From: Psychrobacillus sp. FSL H8-0483
Lineage (GTDB): Bacteria > Bacillota > Bacilli > Bacillales_A > Planococcaceae
Length of the DNA: 64,000 nt
Direction of reading: 5' to 3'
Assembly: GCF_038637725.1 (NCBI RefSeq)
Contig: NZ_CP152052.1
Coordinates: 479,501-543,500, forward strand
The notes under the pieces: generated by a model
Told to the model about the DNA's origin: nothing
Databases searched by the model: none
Seen by the model: the letters and a program-made list of their open reading frames with translations, nothing else
Shown here: in pieces, positions 27,533-36,011 of the stretch
How the letters are laid out: every line of letters starts with the position of its first letter
How positions within the stretch are numbered: position 1 is the first letter of the stretch
Made by a program: the position numbers and the translations under genes

Positions 27533-27597
27533 CAGTTCGTCCGTGGAAAGCGAGCGAATTTTCGGCAAGTAACAATATGATCATCTAACAAAGCCAA
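27521..27597. repeat. Dispersed repeat family A, partial copy A4
   Basis: Reads GCAGTTCGTCCGTGGAAAGCGAGCGAATTTTCGGCAAGTAACAA in pieces and ends AACAAAGCC; matches the right end of copy A5 (55,170-55,236) in the same orientation. Confidence 0.65.
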
Positions 27598-27659
27598 ATG
27601 TTTAGTAAATTATTTCTTGGTTATAACTAGGCATAGTTAATCAAGAGAGGAGATATTAT

Positions 27660-28097
27660 ATGAGAATTAAAAAATATTCAATAATCGGAAGTGTGTTATT
27701 GTCAACTGCTTTACTTTTAGGAGCCTGTGCAGATAAAGACGAGGTGAAAGATCCCCCAACTGCAGATGCAGCAAAAAAAGAATTTGGATTTCATTCTTTT
27801 GATCTAGACATAGATACACCTGATCACAAAGATGCAATTGAAGCTTCGTTTGATGTAGATATATCGGAAACAGAAGCGGAATATGTGAACCGAATAGAAC
27901 CTGTTAAGTTATCAGGTGACAAGGCGTATGCTGAATTGGAGCCGATCTTTAAAGATTTAGCTCTAACAAAGGATATGAGTAAGGATGAAGTAATTGAAAA
28001 AGTTACCAAGGCTTTCGGTGTAGAAGACTATACAGAATTTGAATTAGAAGTTGAATACTCGGATGGAGAATATAAAGATTACAATGATAAAAAATAA
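27660..28097 (+). CDS. YusW-like lipoprotein
   Basis: 145-aa lipoprotein: signal peptide with lipobox LLGAC, lipidated Cys at about residue 23. The mature part contains FGFHSFDLDIDTPDHKDAIE and VEYSDGEYKDYNDK, the pattern of the YusW family, whose members carry one or two such domains of unknown function. It is very acidic. RBS GAGAGGAG lies upstream and a terminator follows, so it is a single gene. Confidence 0.7.
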   Translation: MRIKKYSIIGSVLLSTALLLGACADKDEVKDPPTADAAKKEFGFHSFDLDIDTPDHKDAIEASFDVDISETEAEYVNRIEPVKLSGDKAYAELEPIFKDLALTKDMSKDEVIEKVTKAFGVEDYTEFELEVEYSDGEYKDYNDKK

Positions 28098-28107
28098 TAA
28101 AACTAGT

Positions 28108-28145
28108 AGCCAAATCATGGATAAATACATGGCTTGGCTTTTTTT
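28108..28145 (+). terminator. Terminator of the YusW-like gene
   Basis: Stem AGCCAA..CATG / CATG..TTGGCT followed by TTTTTT. Confidence 0.75.
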
Positions 28146-28239
28146 GTTATAAAAATATTAATGTGTGAACCAAAATAGTGTATGATGCATAGCATAATAT
28201 ATAGTGTACGTTATACAGTAAAAGGAGCTGAGATGAAGT

Positions 28240-28587
28240 GTGAACAAATTATTAAATTCCCTCATTACAGAATTAAGAAGAGGAACTTTGACATTAGCTG
28301 TATTGAGTCAGCTGCGAACTCCCCAATATGGCTACTCACTTGTTCAATCATTAGAGAAATCAAACGTTTTAATAGATCAAAGTACTCTGTATCCATTACT
28401 TCGTCGTTTAGAAAAACAAGAGTTAGTTGTAAGTAGCTGGGACACTTCTGAAAGTAGACCACGCAAGTATTATGTGTTAAGTGAGTATGGGATAGAAATT
28501 TTTGAGCAGCTAAAAGAAGAATGGGAGCAATCGTCAAGAGAGCTTTACACTTTATTGAAAGGAGAAGAAGGGAATGCGCCTAATTGA
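28240..28587 (+). CDS. PadR-family transcriptional regulator
   Basis: 115-aa winged-helix repressor. The PadR core reads RRGTLTLAVLSQL, QYGYSLVQSLE, STLYPLLRRLEKQELVVSSW and ESRPRKYYVLSEYG, the order and spacing of PadR N-terminal domains; the C-terminal dimerisation helix is short (PadR-s2 type). Start GTG at 28240 with AAAGGAG upstream. Its end overlaps the next gene by 14 bases, a common PadR plus HAAS-domain membrane protein pair, so the regulator probably controls its own operon. Confidence 0.88.
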   Translation: MNKLLNSLITELRRGTLTLAVLSQLRTPQYGYSLVQSLEKSNVLIDQSTLYPLLRRLEKQELVVSSWDTSESRPRKYYVLSEYGIEIFEQLKEEWEQSSRELYTLLKGEEGNAPN

Positions 28588-29572
28588 TATTTATATCCAG
28601 GAAGTTACTAGCAGACTTCCCGAAAAGAATCGGGAAGATATTGCACTCGAGCTTCGATCAACAATTGAGGATATGTTACCTGAAAAATATACTGAGGAAG
28701 AAATAAAGGAAATCTTAGCTAAGCTTGGTAGTCCAGTAACACTTGCAAGTGGTTATTCAAATCGACCTATGTATTTGATAGGACCGAGATACTTCGATAT
28801 GTATGTAACTTTATTGAAAATGATTATACCGATTGCTGCTTCTATCTCGCTTATTATATTAATTGCTGAACTTATTTTCTCTCATAGCGGAGAACAAGAC
28901 GTGATAAATACAATTCTCGCGATTATTGGGAAGGGTATTTGGGAAATATTAAGTACTTCCACCCAAACGTTCTTTTGGATCACTTTAACCTTTGCAATTT
29001 TAGAACGAACGGATAATTCGAAGGATAAATCGCCACTCACAACCAGTTTGAAAGAATGGACACCAGATGACTTAAACCATATTCCGTTTATATTAACTGA
29101 AAAGAAAATTTCGAAAGGGGCTATTTTTGGTAGTTCGTTAGGAATTGCAATTTTTGCAGCTGTATATTTTAATGCAGTTCATCTAATTGGTGTGTATGAA
29201 AAGATCCAAGGTAAACTAGTAATAGTAATGCCAACCTTTAACCAAGTAGTATTACATTCCTATTGGATAATAGTTTTAGTTGCTATCTCTGTTGAAGTTG
29301 CATTAGTATTCTATAAGCTTATTGTTGGACAGTGGACTAAAAATGTAGCCATATTTAACTTCGTTCGTAATGTTGTATCTTCCATTGTGTTTATTATTAT
29401 ATTTAGTAATACTAGTTTGTTTAATCCAAACTTCATTGCGTATTTGGAAGATATATTTAATATTTCCCTTGAACTAAAGGTACCTATCATGCTAGGAATT
29501 ATACTTTATATTATTTTTGCAGTGATCGATATAATTCATGGATTTCGAAAAGCGAATATACGTAAAAAATAA
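28574..29572 (+). CDS. HAAS-domain membrane protein, partner of PadR
   Basis: 332 aa. Residues about 1-65 form the HAAS helical domain (RLPEKNREDIALELRSTIEDM and EILAKLGSPVTLASGY), which occurs in proteins encoded beside PadR repressors and is thought to relay signals. Six to seven hydrophobic helices follow. Its role is unknown; a membrane-stress or signalling function is inferred from the pairing. ATG 28574 lies inside the end of padR with GGAGAAG upstream. Confidence 0.8.
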   Translation: MRLIDIYIQEVTSRLPEKNREDIALELRSTIEDMLPEKYTEEEIKEILAKLGSPVTLASGYSNRPMYLIGPRYFDMYVTLLKMIIPIAASISLIILIAELIFSHSGEQDVINTILAIIGKGIWEILSTSTQTFFWITLTFAILERTDNSKDKSPLTTSLKEWTPDDLNHIPFILTEKKISKGAIFGSSLGIAIFAAVYFNAVHLIGVYEKIQGKLVIVMPTFNQVVLHSYWIIVLVAISVEVALVFYKLIVGQWTKNVAIFNFVRNVVSSIVFIIIFSNTSLFNPNFIAYLEDIFNISLELKVPIMLGIILYIIFAVIDIIHGFRKANIRKK

Positions 29573-29617
29573 GGTTATATGTCTTTTATCACAAATAGAT
29601 TAAATATGAATAAAGGA

Positions 29618-29644
29618 GTTTAGAGGGATAGGGAATCCGGGTAT
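29618..29644 (+). promoter_or_regulatory. Sigma-B-type promoter of the general stress gene
   Basis: GTTTAG (29618-29623), 15 bases, GGGTAT (29639-29644). This matches the sigma-B consensus GTTTaa-N12-15-GGGWAW with one mismatch, 49 bases before the start codon. Confidence 0.7.
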
Positions 29645-29692
29645 TTCATTAGTAAGCAAGTTAAAAATAATGAAATATTAGGAGGATGAACA

Positions 29693-30118
29693 ATGAACAT
29701 AAAATCGAATCGACGAATTGAAGTAGCTCGTACCGAGGAAGAGATGTATGAAAAATTGGAACTCCTGCAAACACAAGGATACGCGGAAAGTGATGTCCAT
29801 GTGATATCGAAAGAAAATGCTCACTTAAATAAATTAAATCGTCATTCTGAAGTATCCACACACGAGGCGGGATCGTTTATGGATACGTTTAAGTCATGGT
29901 TTACTGGTGAAAGTGCAGTAACAGAAGGATTACGAAAATTAGATTTAAATGAAGTGGAAAGAGAACGTTATGCACGGGAAGTAGCAGGAGGCAGTATTGT
30001 TCTGTATACAGATTTATTAACAAATGCCGATGATCCTATCCATGACTTTAATGAAAGCGAATTGGAGAAGGAATATACAGATACAGTTGGAACAGATGTC
30101 GTAAAAAATCGTTTATAG
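29693..30118 (+). CDS. General stress protein, YflT/GSP17M family, upstream frame
   Basis: 141-aa soluble protein. Residues about 8-110 match the YflT domain (EEEMYEKLELLQTQGYAESD, then FMDTFKSWFTGE, later GGSIVLYTD). Family members are sigma-B general stress proteins of unknown biochemical role. RBS AGGAGG. The frame ends at TAG 30116, but the -1 frame downstream (30,133-30,264) continues with a coherent peptide. The site GTA AAA AAT just before the stop is an A AAA AAT slippery heptamer, so a longer 190-residue product may be made, or a base was lost from the A run. Confidence 0.85.
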   Translation: MNIKSNRRIEVARTEEEMYEKLELLQTQGYAESDVHVISKENAHLNKLNRHSEVSTHEAGSFMDTFKSWFTGESAVTEGLRKLDLNEVERERYAREVAGGSIVLYTDLLTNADDPIHDFNESELEKEYTDTVGTDVVKNRL

Positions 30119-30132
30119 AGAAAGAAGAACCA

Positions 30133-30264
30133 ATGAGTGATTATGCCAAAAAGAATGGTTTCACTCCTTCTACAAATGAATTAGTTAATGAAACAGATGG
30201 CCGCTTTGATGAGCCACAAGATCGTTTTGCACGAGGAGAAACCTTTGCTACAGATGCTTATTAA
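30133..30264 (+). CDS. Downstream -1-frame extension of the stress protein (or separate 43-aa ORF)
   Basis: The frame reads in from before the upstream stop (SFIEKEEP) and continues MSDYAKKNGF, later GRFDEPQDRFARGETFAT, to TAA at 30,262-30,264. The peptide is hydrophilic and composition-wise like the C-terminal tail of a stress protein. A weak purine-rich stretch precedes the internal ATG at 30133, so independent translation is possible. I think it is the original C terminus of the gene at 29693, joined by one added base or -1 frameshifting at about 30,102-30,109. Confidence 0.5.
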   Translation: MSDYAKKNGFTPSTNELVNETDGRFDEPQDRFARGETFATDAY

Positions 30265-30305
30265 GGTACCCACGCAACGACTTTATTAAATGAATAGTAG
30301 TGTTT

Positions 30306-30344
30306 CCCCTCGCAATGTAATCCCCATGATGCGAGGGGTTTTGT
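30306..30344 (+). terminator. Terminator of the stress-protein gene
   Basis: Stem CCCCTCGCA / TGCGAGGGG followed by TTTTGT. Confidence 0.85.
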
Positions 30345-30401
30345 CTGTGTATCCATCTATGAGATAATGAGAGTGTTCAAGATTAGCGAGGTGGAATTAA
30401 T

Positions 30402-31316
30402 ATGGATTTTGTTGCAATTGATTTCGAAACAGCAAATAGCTTACGATCAAGCGTATGCTCTATTGGAATTGTAAAAGTAAAAAATGGGAAAATTCAAGAA
30501 GAAACACATACATTGATTAATCCATTAAGTGAATTTAATTTCTACAATACGAAAATACATGGCATAACAGATTATATGGTCCAAGATGCTCCAACATTTG
30601 AAGAATTTTGGCCAAACTTGAAAGGGTATATCGAAAATCAAACTTTGATTGCCCATAATGCAAGCTTTGATATCGGAGTTCTTCGAGAATCGTTAGGACG
30701 ATTTCATGAAAAACAACCAGAATATGATTATTCTTGCTCCTATAGAATTGCAAAAAAAGTTTGGCCGAATTTATTTAATCATAAGCTTTCTACAATTGCA
30801 AAATACTTAAATATTGATTTACGGCACCATGATGCGCTAGAAGATGCGCGTGCTTCTGCATTAATTACACTAGAAGCGATGAAAACAACACAAATGAGGT
30901 CCATTCAAGAACTAACTAGTCTACATAAGATAAAGCTAGGTAGTTCTTCTACTTTTAGTAAACCAACTACTCGTTCAAGAAAAAGTCCGGAAGATGCGTC
31001 TCTCCAATCAGTTGTGACGCAAAATACTACACCGAATCCGAAGCATCCGTTTTGTGGGGCGAATATTGTGTTTACAGGCAGAATGATTTCGATGACGAGA
31101 ATGTTAGCTGCTCAATATGCAGCCAATTGTGGTGCAAAATGTATAGGCCAAGTAGATTTAGATACAAACTTCTTAGTAGTAGGAGATCAGGCTTTGCAGA
31201 AATATGTGCAAGGGATTAAAAGTTCGAAAATGCAAAAAGTCGAAAATCTAATTGGACAAGGATACCCAATTGAAATTGTAGGGGAACAAGATTTTTTAAG
31301 ATTAGTAAAGTTTTAA
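30402..31316 (+). CDS. DEDDh 3'-5' exonuclease fused to a BRCT domain
   Basis: 304 aa. The DnaQ-like exonuclease domain (about 1-165) has motif I DFVAIDFETA, motif II AHNASFDIGVL and motif III HDALEDARASA, giving all DEDDh residues. A Ser/Thr-rich linker (about 180-210) leads to a C-terminal BRCT domain (about 215-300: CGANIVFTGRMISM ... NFLVVGDQ). The BRCT domain resembles that of NAD-dependent ligase and may direct the nuclease to nicks or single-strand ends. A role in repair or replication editing is inferred. Monocistronic. Confidence 0.88.
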   Translation: MDFVAIDFETANSLRSSVCSIGIVKVKNGKIQEETHTLINPLSEFNFYNTKIHGITDYMVQDAPTFEEFWPNLKGYIENQTLIAHNASFDIGVLRESLGRFHEKQPEYDYSCSYRIAKKVWPNLFNHKLSTIAKYLNIDLRHHDALEDARASALITLEAMKTTQMRSIQELTSLHKIKLGSSSTFSKPTTRSRKSPEDASLQSVVTQNTTPNPKHPFCGANIVFTGRMISMTRMLAAQYAANCGAKCIGQVDLDTNFLVVGDQALQKYVQGIKSSKMQKVENLIGQGYPIEIVGEQDFLRLVKF

Positions 31317-31321
31317 ATGAA

Positions 31322-31355
31322 AACAGTCAAGTCGGGTAATTTTGAATTGACTGTT
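31322..31355 (+). terminator. Terminator of the exonuclease gene
   Basis: Stem AACAGTCAA / TTGACTGTT followed by a T-rich tract (ATTTTATTT). Confidence 0.7.
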
Positions 31356-31464
31356 ATTTTATTTAAATTACACTTTCTCACTTTCTACAATACGTTTCTT
31401 TTTTTAGAAAAAGAAATACTTGCGATATTGTGATGATATAAAGAAATATGACACTTTTATCACA

Positions 31465-31570
31465 TCTAGAAATTTAGGTAATGGTGTAGAATTCGTTCAG
31501 TCCAAAGCAATCCAAAAGCACCTATACAGAAAGTACCTAGTGTTTTATCACAAAATTAACAAGTAATTTA
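31465..31570 (-). repeat. Truncated inverted copy D3 of structured element D
   Basis: The reverse complement contains GGTGCTTTTGGATTGCTT, GGACTGAACGAATTCTA and CACCATTACCTA in the same order and spacing as 33,763-33,809, plus weaker similarity before that (TTACTTGTTAA, GTGATAA, ACACTAGG). Only the first about 110 bases of the element are present. Together with D1 it forms an inverted pair around the chemoreceptor gene. Confidence 0.7.
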
Positions 31571-31671
31571 ATCGTTAATTTTAGGAAAACGACCCGTGTG
31601 GTGGAACTATTTACTGTTTTTCTCTGTTATACTTTAGAATGAAAAAATTTCTAATGTTAAAGGAGAAAATT

Positions 31672-33357
31672 ATGCGCATTAAAACAAGGCTTATTCTTGT
31701 TACTTCCATTTTAGTTTTATCAATTATTGCGGTTGGTGGATTTGCTATATGGAGTTTATCTCATACTGTTACGAAAAATAACGAGTTGAATAAGCTGATG
31801 GAAATGCAAACGGTAGCTAAACAAATTCAATATCGTCTTGCCGGTCTTTCTAATGACGAGAGAGCATTACTTCTTACAGGCGATAACACTTATGCCAAGC
31901 AAATGGAAGAAAAGTCAGCAGATATTAAAGAACAATTCGATAAATTAGGGGAGTTATCTAGCACATCTTCGGATCAACAAATGATTAATGATATCAAGAT
32001 AGACTACGAGCAATTTTGGAGCCAAAGTCAGCTAGTTATTCAAAATAGTACAATTAATCGAGCGAAGTCGGAAGAAATTCATTTTGGAGAAGAACGAAGA
32101 ATTCGTAAAGAAGTATTAGATCCAGCTTTTGAGGGATTTATTGACCAATTAGATAAAAATACTGCAGAGACAAATGAAAGTTTAGAGTCTCAATCAAAAT
32201 TAAGTCAAGGGATTCTAATAGGAATTTCTATTGTAGCGGTAGTGTTTGGTCTAATATTAAGTTCTATCCTTCTGAAAGCCATATTAGTTCCTTTACGCCA
32301 ATTAAAAGAGCAAATGAATGATATAGCTAATGGCGACGGCGATTTGACTAAAATCATTCATGTGAAAAACAAAGATGAGTTGGGGGAAGTAGCCACTTCG
32401 TTTAACCAGTTCCTAACTTCTTTAAGAGAAATGATTAAGCAAATTAGTTTTTCATCAGGACAAACGGCAGCATCTTCGGAAGAATTTTCAGCTAGTGCAG
32501 AGCAATCAAAACTAACATCCAATCAAATTGCAGAGAATGTCTACAATGTCTCAGTAAGTATGAATGATCAACTGCAAATTTTGAGTGAAAGTACTACTGC
32601 CGTCGAGCAATCTCTGCGCAGATTACAAAGCATGACACTTCATACAGCAGAGGTATCTGAAGAGACGAGTGAAGTTAGTATAAAAGCAGATAACGGGGAA
32701 AAATCCGTTCAGGAAATTGTTTCTTCCATGGAAGTGATTCATCAATCCGTAGGTGAAACTGACAAAAATATTAATTCATTGGCTGCTGATGCAGTTAAAA
32801 TTGGTGAGATTACAGCGATTATTAATGAGATTTCAGATCAGACCAATCTGCTAGCTTTAAATGCTGCAATTGAAGCTGCAAGAGCTGGAGAACATGGAAA
32901 AGGATTTGCTATTGTAGCCGAAGAAGTACGTAAATTAGCGGAACAATCAAGCCAATCAGCCAATCAAATTCGAACATTAATCACTCGTATTCAAGGGACG
33001 ACAACTGAAACCGTCAATACCATTGAAGTGGTGAAAGCGAATGTGGATAGTGGAATTCATTTAACATCTGTTACTTCTGTCCAATTCAAGGAAATCATCC
33101 AATCTATCTCACAAGTATCTGGAAAAACACAAGAAATAGCTGCGTCAACAGAACAACTAACAACGGATTTCACGATGGTTGCACAAAAATATGAAGAAGT
33201 TTCTGGGTTATTCAAGGAGAACTCTGAAAGTACCCATGAAATTGCAGCAGCTACAGAGGAGCAATTAGCGTCCATGGAAGAAATTCAAACAGCTGCTCAA
33301 TCGTTAACAACTATTTCTGATGCATTGAACGATATGGTGCATCGATTTAAAATTTAG
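31672..33357 (+). CDS. Methyl-accepting chemotaxis protein
   Basis: About 561 aa. Membrane helix 1 at the N terminus ([20 protein letters not shown]), a helical ligand-binding region of about 150 residues of the four-helix-bundle type, helix 2 ([20 protein letters not shown]), a HAMP domain, and the cytoplasmic signalling coiled coil with the hairpin-tip sequence [20 protein letters not shown] and [17 protein letters not shown]. It reports a small-molecule signal to CheA/CheW. Start at ATG 31672 has AAAGGAG upstream; the frame extends to 31639 without a site. D-type repeats lie on both sides in opposite orientation. Confidence 0.92.
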   Translation: MRIKTRLILVTSILVLSIIAVGGFAIWSLSHTVTKNNELNKLMEMQTVAKQIQYRLAGLSNDERALLLTGDNTYAKQMEEKSADIKEQFDKLGELSSTSSDQQMINDIKIDYEQFWSQSQLVIQNSTINRAKSEEIHFGEERRIRKEVLDPAFEGFIDQLDKNTAETNESLESQSKLSQGILIGISIVAVVFGLILSSILLKAILVPLRQLKEQMNDIANGDGDLTKIIHVKNKDELGEVATSFNQFLTSLREMIKQISFSSGQTAASSEEFSASAEQSKLTSNQIAENVYNVSVSMNDQLQILSESTTAVEQSLRRLQSMTLHTAEVSEETSEVSIKADNGEKSVQEIVSSMEVIHQSVGETDKNINSLAADAVKIGEITAIINEISDQTNLLALNAAIEAARAGEHGKGFAIVAEEVRKLAEQSSQSANQIRTLITRIQGTTTETVNTIEVVKANVDSGIHLTSVTSVQFKEIIQSISQVSGKTQEIAASTEQLTTDFTMVAQKYEEVSGLFKENSESTHEIAAATEEQLASMEEIQTAAQSLTTISDALNDMVHRFKI

Positions 33358-33625
33358 CTTTATCCAGCAGGGGTCCACAAACCCCAGCTGAATATCGAGG
33401 AACTTTGGCTAAGGTTGCCGCGTCTTGCTTGCGGCAACGCCTGAGTGACCAACATCCTGTCGGCCCAAAGCCTCCGGCGGATGTCACAGATTTTTTATCG
33501 ATCAAGCTCGATAAAAATCTGGGCGCACTGTTTTCTGCAACGAGCTTCTTGCGCAGGATCAATAACTTCTGCGGAGATGAACGAAGAGAAGCGGAAGCAA
33601 ATTCGCCGAGGCGTATTTGATCTAC
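33358..33625. repeat. GC-rich dispersed repeat family C
   Basis: A 270-base GC-rich block starts right after the chemoreceptor stop. It holds self-complementary pieces (GGGGT..ACAAACCCC, GTTGCCGCG..TTGCGGCAAC, TTTTTATCGATCAAGCTCGATAAAAA) and GTGACCAACATCCTGT, which is shared with copy A5 at about 55,140. Open frames in it on both strands are short and overlap each other, so I treat them as accidental. Confidence 0.65.
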
Positions 33626-33626
33626 A

Positions 33627-33668
33627 AAACTTCCTACTAGTCATTTAAACTAGTAGGAAGTTTTTTTT
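33627..33668 (+). terminator. Terminator downstream of repeat C
   Basis: Stem AAACTTCCTACTAGT / ACTAGTAGGAAGTTT followed by TTTTT; probably the original terminator of the chemoreceptor gene, now 270 bases away. Confidence 0.85.
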
Positions 33669-33690
33669 GAAGTATATACATTTACACAAG

Positions 33691-34203
33691 TGTTGATTAA
33701 CCAAAAAGTACCCAGTGAATTGCTTATTAAAATGGTGATAACACAATAGGCATACTATGTAAAGGTGCTTTTGGATTGCTTGGAACTGAACGAGTTCTAG
33801 ACCATTACCTAGAAAATAAGCAAGGAACGCATGATAGAAAGTGATAGAGTGCCTGAAATTGCATCTTCGGGCACTTCCACTATGAGTAGAAAGGTTGCTA
33901 TTCTTTCCTTTTCCAAATCCATTCTTTTGAGCATTGTAGGTACATAACGGAGACCTGCACGAGGCAGGTCACACAGTCGTCGCGACACGATGTCGCGTAC
34001 TTAGACTGTGCTCCTTTAAATATCCACAACAGGATTATCGAAAATAGTGTAGCAGGAAGTGACGCGGTCACTTCCTGCTACACTTAGCCCTCGGTAATGA
34101 TGTAGTAATCATTTCGTCCAAAGTGAACCAAGAACGTACAAGTGCAAAATGGGATTCTTGCGCATTTCGTGAAATTTTAATGGTGAAAATTGGTTAATCA
34201 ACA
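33691..34203 (+). ncRNA. Structured noncoding element D1 with 14-bp terminal inverted repeats
   Basis: Ends are perfect inverted repeats, TGTTGATTAACCAA (33691-33704) and TTGGTTAATCAACA (34190-34203). Inside are at least five stems: TTGCTT/AAGCAA (33776, 33818) enclosing GAACT/AGTTC; AGTGCCTGAA/TTCGGGCACT at 33848-33875; GGAG/CTCC (33949, 34011) closing a junction of two hairpins (ACCTGC/GCAGGT and CACAGTC/GACTGTG with CGCGACA/TGTCGCG); an 18-bp stem at 34046-34084; and AATGAT/ATCATT near 34097. G-U pairing favours a plus-strand RNA. No open frame. Direct repeats TATACATTTA flank it at 33675 and 34209. Class unknown. Confidence 0.6.
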
Positions 34204-34325
34204 GACGTTATACATTTAGCAAGTAATTTGAGTTTCCTGATAATAACTAGTAACGTTTTTCCCCCGTGTAATCAGGTATTACATCGATAAGAACCTAATA
34301 GTAAAAGTGCTTCTCTATAATGTAA

Positions 34326-35990
34326 TTACATTTCACTTGGTGCTTTAATTCCAAGCAAACGTAATGCTTCTTCTAATACAATAACGACAGACTGGACAAG
34401 TGTAATGCGATAAGATAACTGGCTTGAATCACTCACTACTTGGACATTTCCGTAAAAAGAGTTGAATGATTGTGCTAAATCAATCGCATATTTTGCTACT
34501 AAAGATGGATCAAACTCATCAGTCGCACGTTTAATAATGTTTGGAAATTGTTGTAGTGATTTAATGACTTCCCACTCATAATTATTCACGTCTGTAACTT
34601 CAAACATGTCAACTTTATGCACTTTTCTTAAAATAGAACATGCTCTTGCGTAAGTATATTGGATATAAGGTCCTGTTTCTCCCTCAGTTTGGAGCATTTT
34701 TTTCAAGTCAAATTCGATGTCATGCTTCCGGTGTTGTTTTAAATCACTAAAGATGATTGCTCCTACACCTACTTCTTTAGCCACTTCTTTTTTATTAACT
34801 AATAAAGGATTTTTTTCTTCTATCGTTGTTTCTGCTAGTCGAATTGCCTCGTTTAACACTTCTTCTAATAAAATAATTTTTCCTTTCCGAGTGGATAATT
34901 TTTTACCATCTTTCAATATCAATCCAAAGGGAATATGATGCATTGTCTTCGACCAGTCATAGCCCATTTTATTTAATACAATTTTTAACTGTGCAAAGTG
35001 TAAACTTTGTTCATTTCCGACAATATACAAAGACTTTACGAAATGATAATTCTTTTTGCGATGAATAGCAGCTGTGATATCTCTAGTTGCATATAAGGTC
35101 GCGCCATCTGATTTTTTAATTAGACAAGGTGGCATATTTTCACCAACGTCTACGACAAGTGCACCATCCGAATCAATTAGGAGATTTTTTTGTTGTAACT
35201 TTTCTACAATTGGATCCATTTTGTCATTATAATAAGCCTCGCCTTGAAAAGAATCAAAAGCTACGCCAAGTAGGTTATATATTTTTTGAAATTCTTTTAA
35301 CGATTCTGTTCGAAAGCCTTCCCATATCTTCAAAGCTTCGGAATCACCGTCTTCCAACGACTTAAATGCTGCTCTTCCTTTGTCATTTAGCGTGTCATCA
35401 ATTTCAGCTTCCTCATGAAAACGAATGTAAAGAGATAGTAATGATTGAATAGGAGCTGCTTGGACTTTCTTTTCATCCCCCCATAATCGATAAGCTACTA
35501 GCAATTTCCCAAATTGTGTACCCCAGTCACCTAGATGATTAATTTTAATCGGTTGATATCCATTTTTTTCGTGTAATAAAGCAATGGAATTTCCAATAAC
35601 AGTAGATCTTAAATGCCCCATAGAAAAGGGCTTGGCAATGTTTGGTGAGGACATATCAATTGTAACAACACCACCGCCCCCTATATTCGAAGAACCATAT
35701 TGATTTCCTTCCTTATGAATGGTAGTCAATACAGATGTTGTAAATTTTGTTCGTTTCATAAAAATATTCACATAACCTCCAACTGCTTCTACTTTTTCAA
35801 TGTTTTCGTCCTGGATACTAGTAGCGAGTTCTTGCGCTATTAAATTAGGTGATTTTCTTTGCTTTTTTGCAAATGAAAAGCAGGGGAGTGCATAGTCTCC
35901 TAAATGTGCATATGCAGGCGCCTCAATCATTTGCTCCTCGATTAATTCCGTAGTGAAATTTTGAAGAATTTCTACAACTGTCTGCTTCAT
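34326..35990 (-). CDS. argS: Arginine--tRNA ligase
   Basis: 554-aa class I aminoacyl-tRNA synthetase that charges tRNA-Arg. The ArgS N-terminal Add1 domain is followed by the HIGH-type motif in SSPNIAKPFSMGHLRST (about residue 115), the KMSKS-like loop region LKDGKKLSTRKGK and a C-terminal DALR anticodon-binding domain (about 435-554). Length matches the family. An arginine-type T-box leader precedes it, so expression rises when tRNA-Arg is uncharged. Many Bacillales carry two argS genes; whether this is the sole one cannot be seen here. Confidence 0.93.
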   Translation of the reverse strand: MKQTVVEILQNFTTELIEEQMIEAPAYAHLGDYALPCFSFAKKQRKSPNLIAQELATSIQDENIEKVEAVGGYVNIFMKRTKFTTSVLTTIHKEGNQYGSSNIGGGGVVTIDMSSPNIAKPFSMGHLRSTVIGNSIALLHEKNGYQPIKINHLGDWGTQFGKLLVAYRLWGDEKKVQAAPIQSLLSLYIRFHEEAEIDDTLNDKGRAAFKSLEDGDSEALKIWEGFRTESLKEFQKIYNLLGVAFDSFQGEAYYNDKMDPIVEKLQQKNLLIDSDGALVVDVGENMPPCLIKKSDGATLYATRDITAAIHRKKNYHFVKSLYIVGNEQSLHFAQLKIVLNKMGYDWSKTMHHIPFGLILKDGKKLSTRKGKIILLEEVLNEAIRLAETTIEEKNPLLVNKKEVAKEVGVGAIIFSDLKQHRKHDIEFDLKKMLQTEGETGPYIQYTYARACSILRKVHKVDMFEVTDVNNYEWEVIKSLQQFPNIIKRATDEFDPSLVAKYAIDLAQSFNSFYGNVQVVSDSSQLSYRITLVQSVVIVLEEALRLLGIKAPSEM

Positions 35991-36011
35991 TTATATTCCT
36001 CCCTAAAAATA

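Noticed and set aside
33465-33490. c-di-GMP (GEMM)-like string AAAGCCTCCGGCG after the chemoreceptor gene
   Set aside because: Only this short string matches; the rest of the aptamer is missing and the sequence belongs to GC-rich repeat C.
33347-33648. Several 60-70 codon open frames on both strands
   Set aside because: They overlap each other in the GC-rich repeat C, lack ribosome-binding sites and resemble no protein.
33691-34203. Group I or group II self-splicing intron
   Set aside because: No domain V-like GAGC...GAAA...GTTC hairpin, no GTGYG start and no P7-type core were seen; the TIRs also do not fit an intron.
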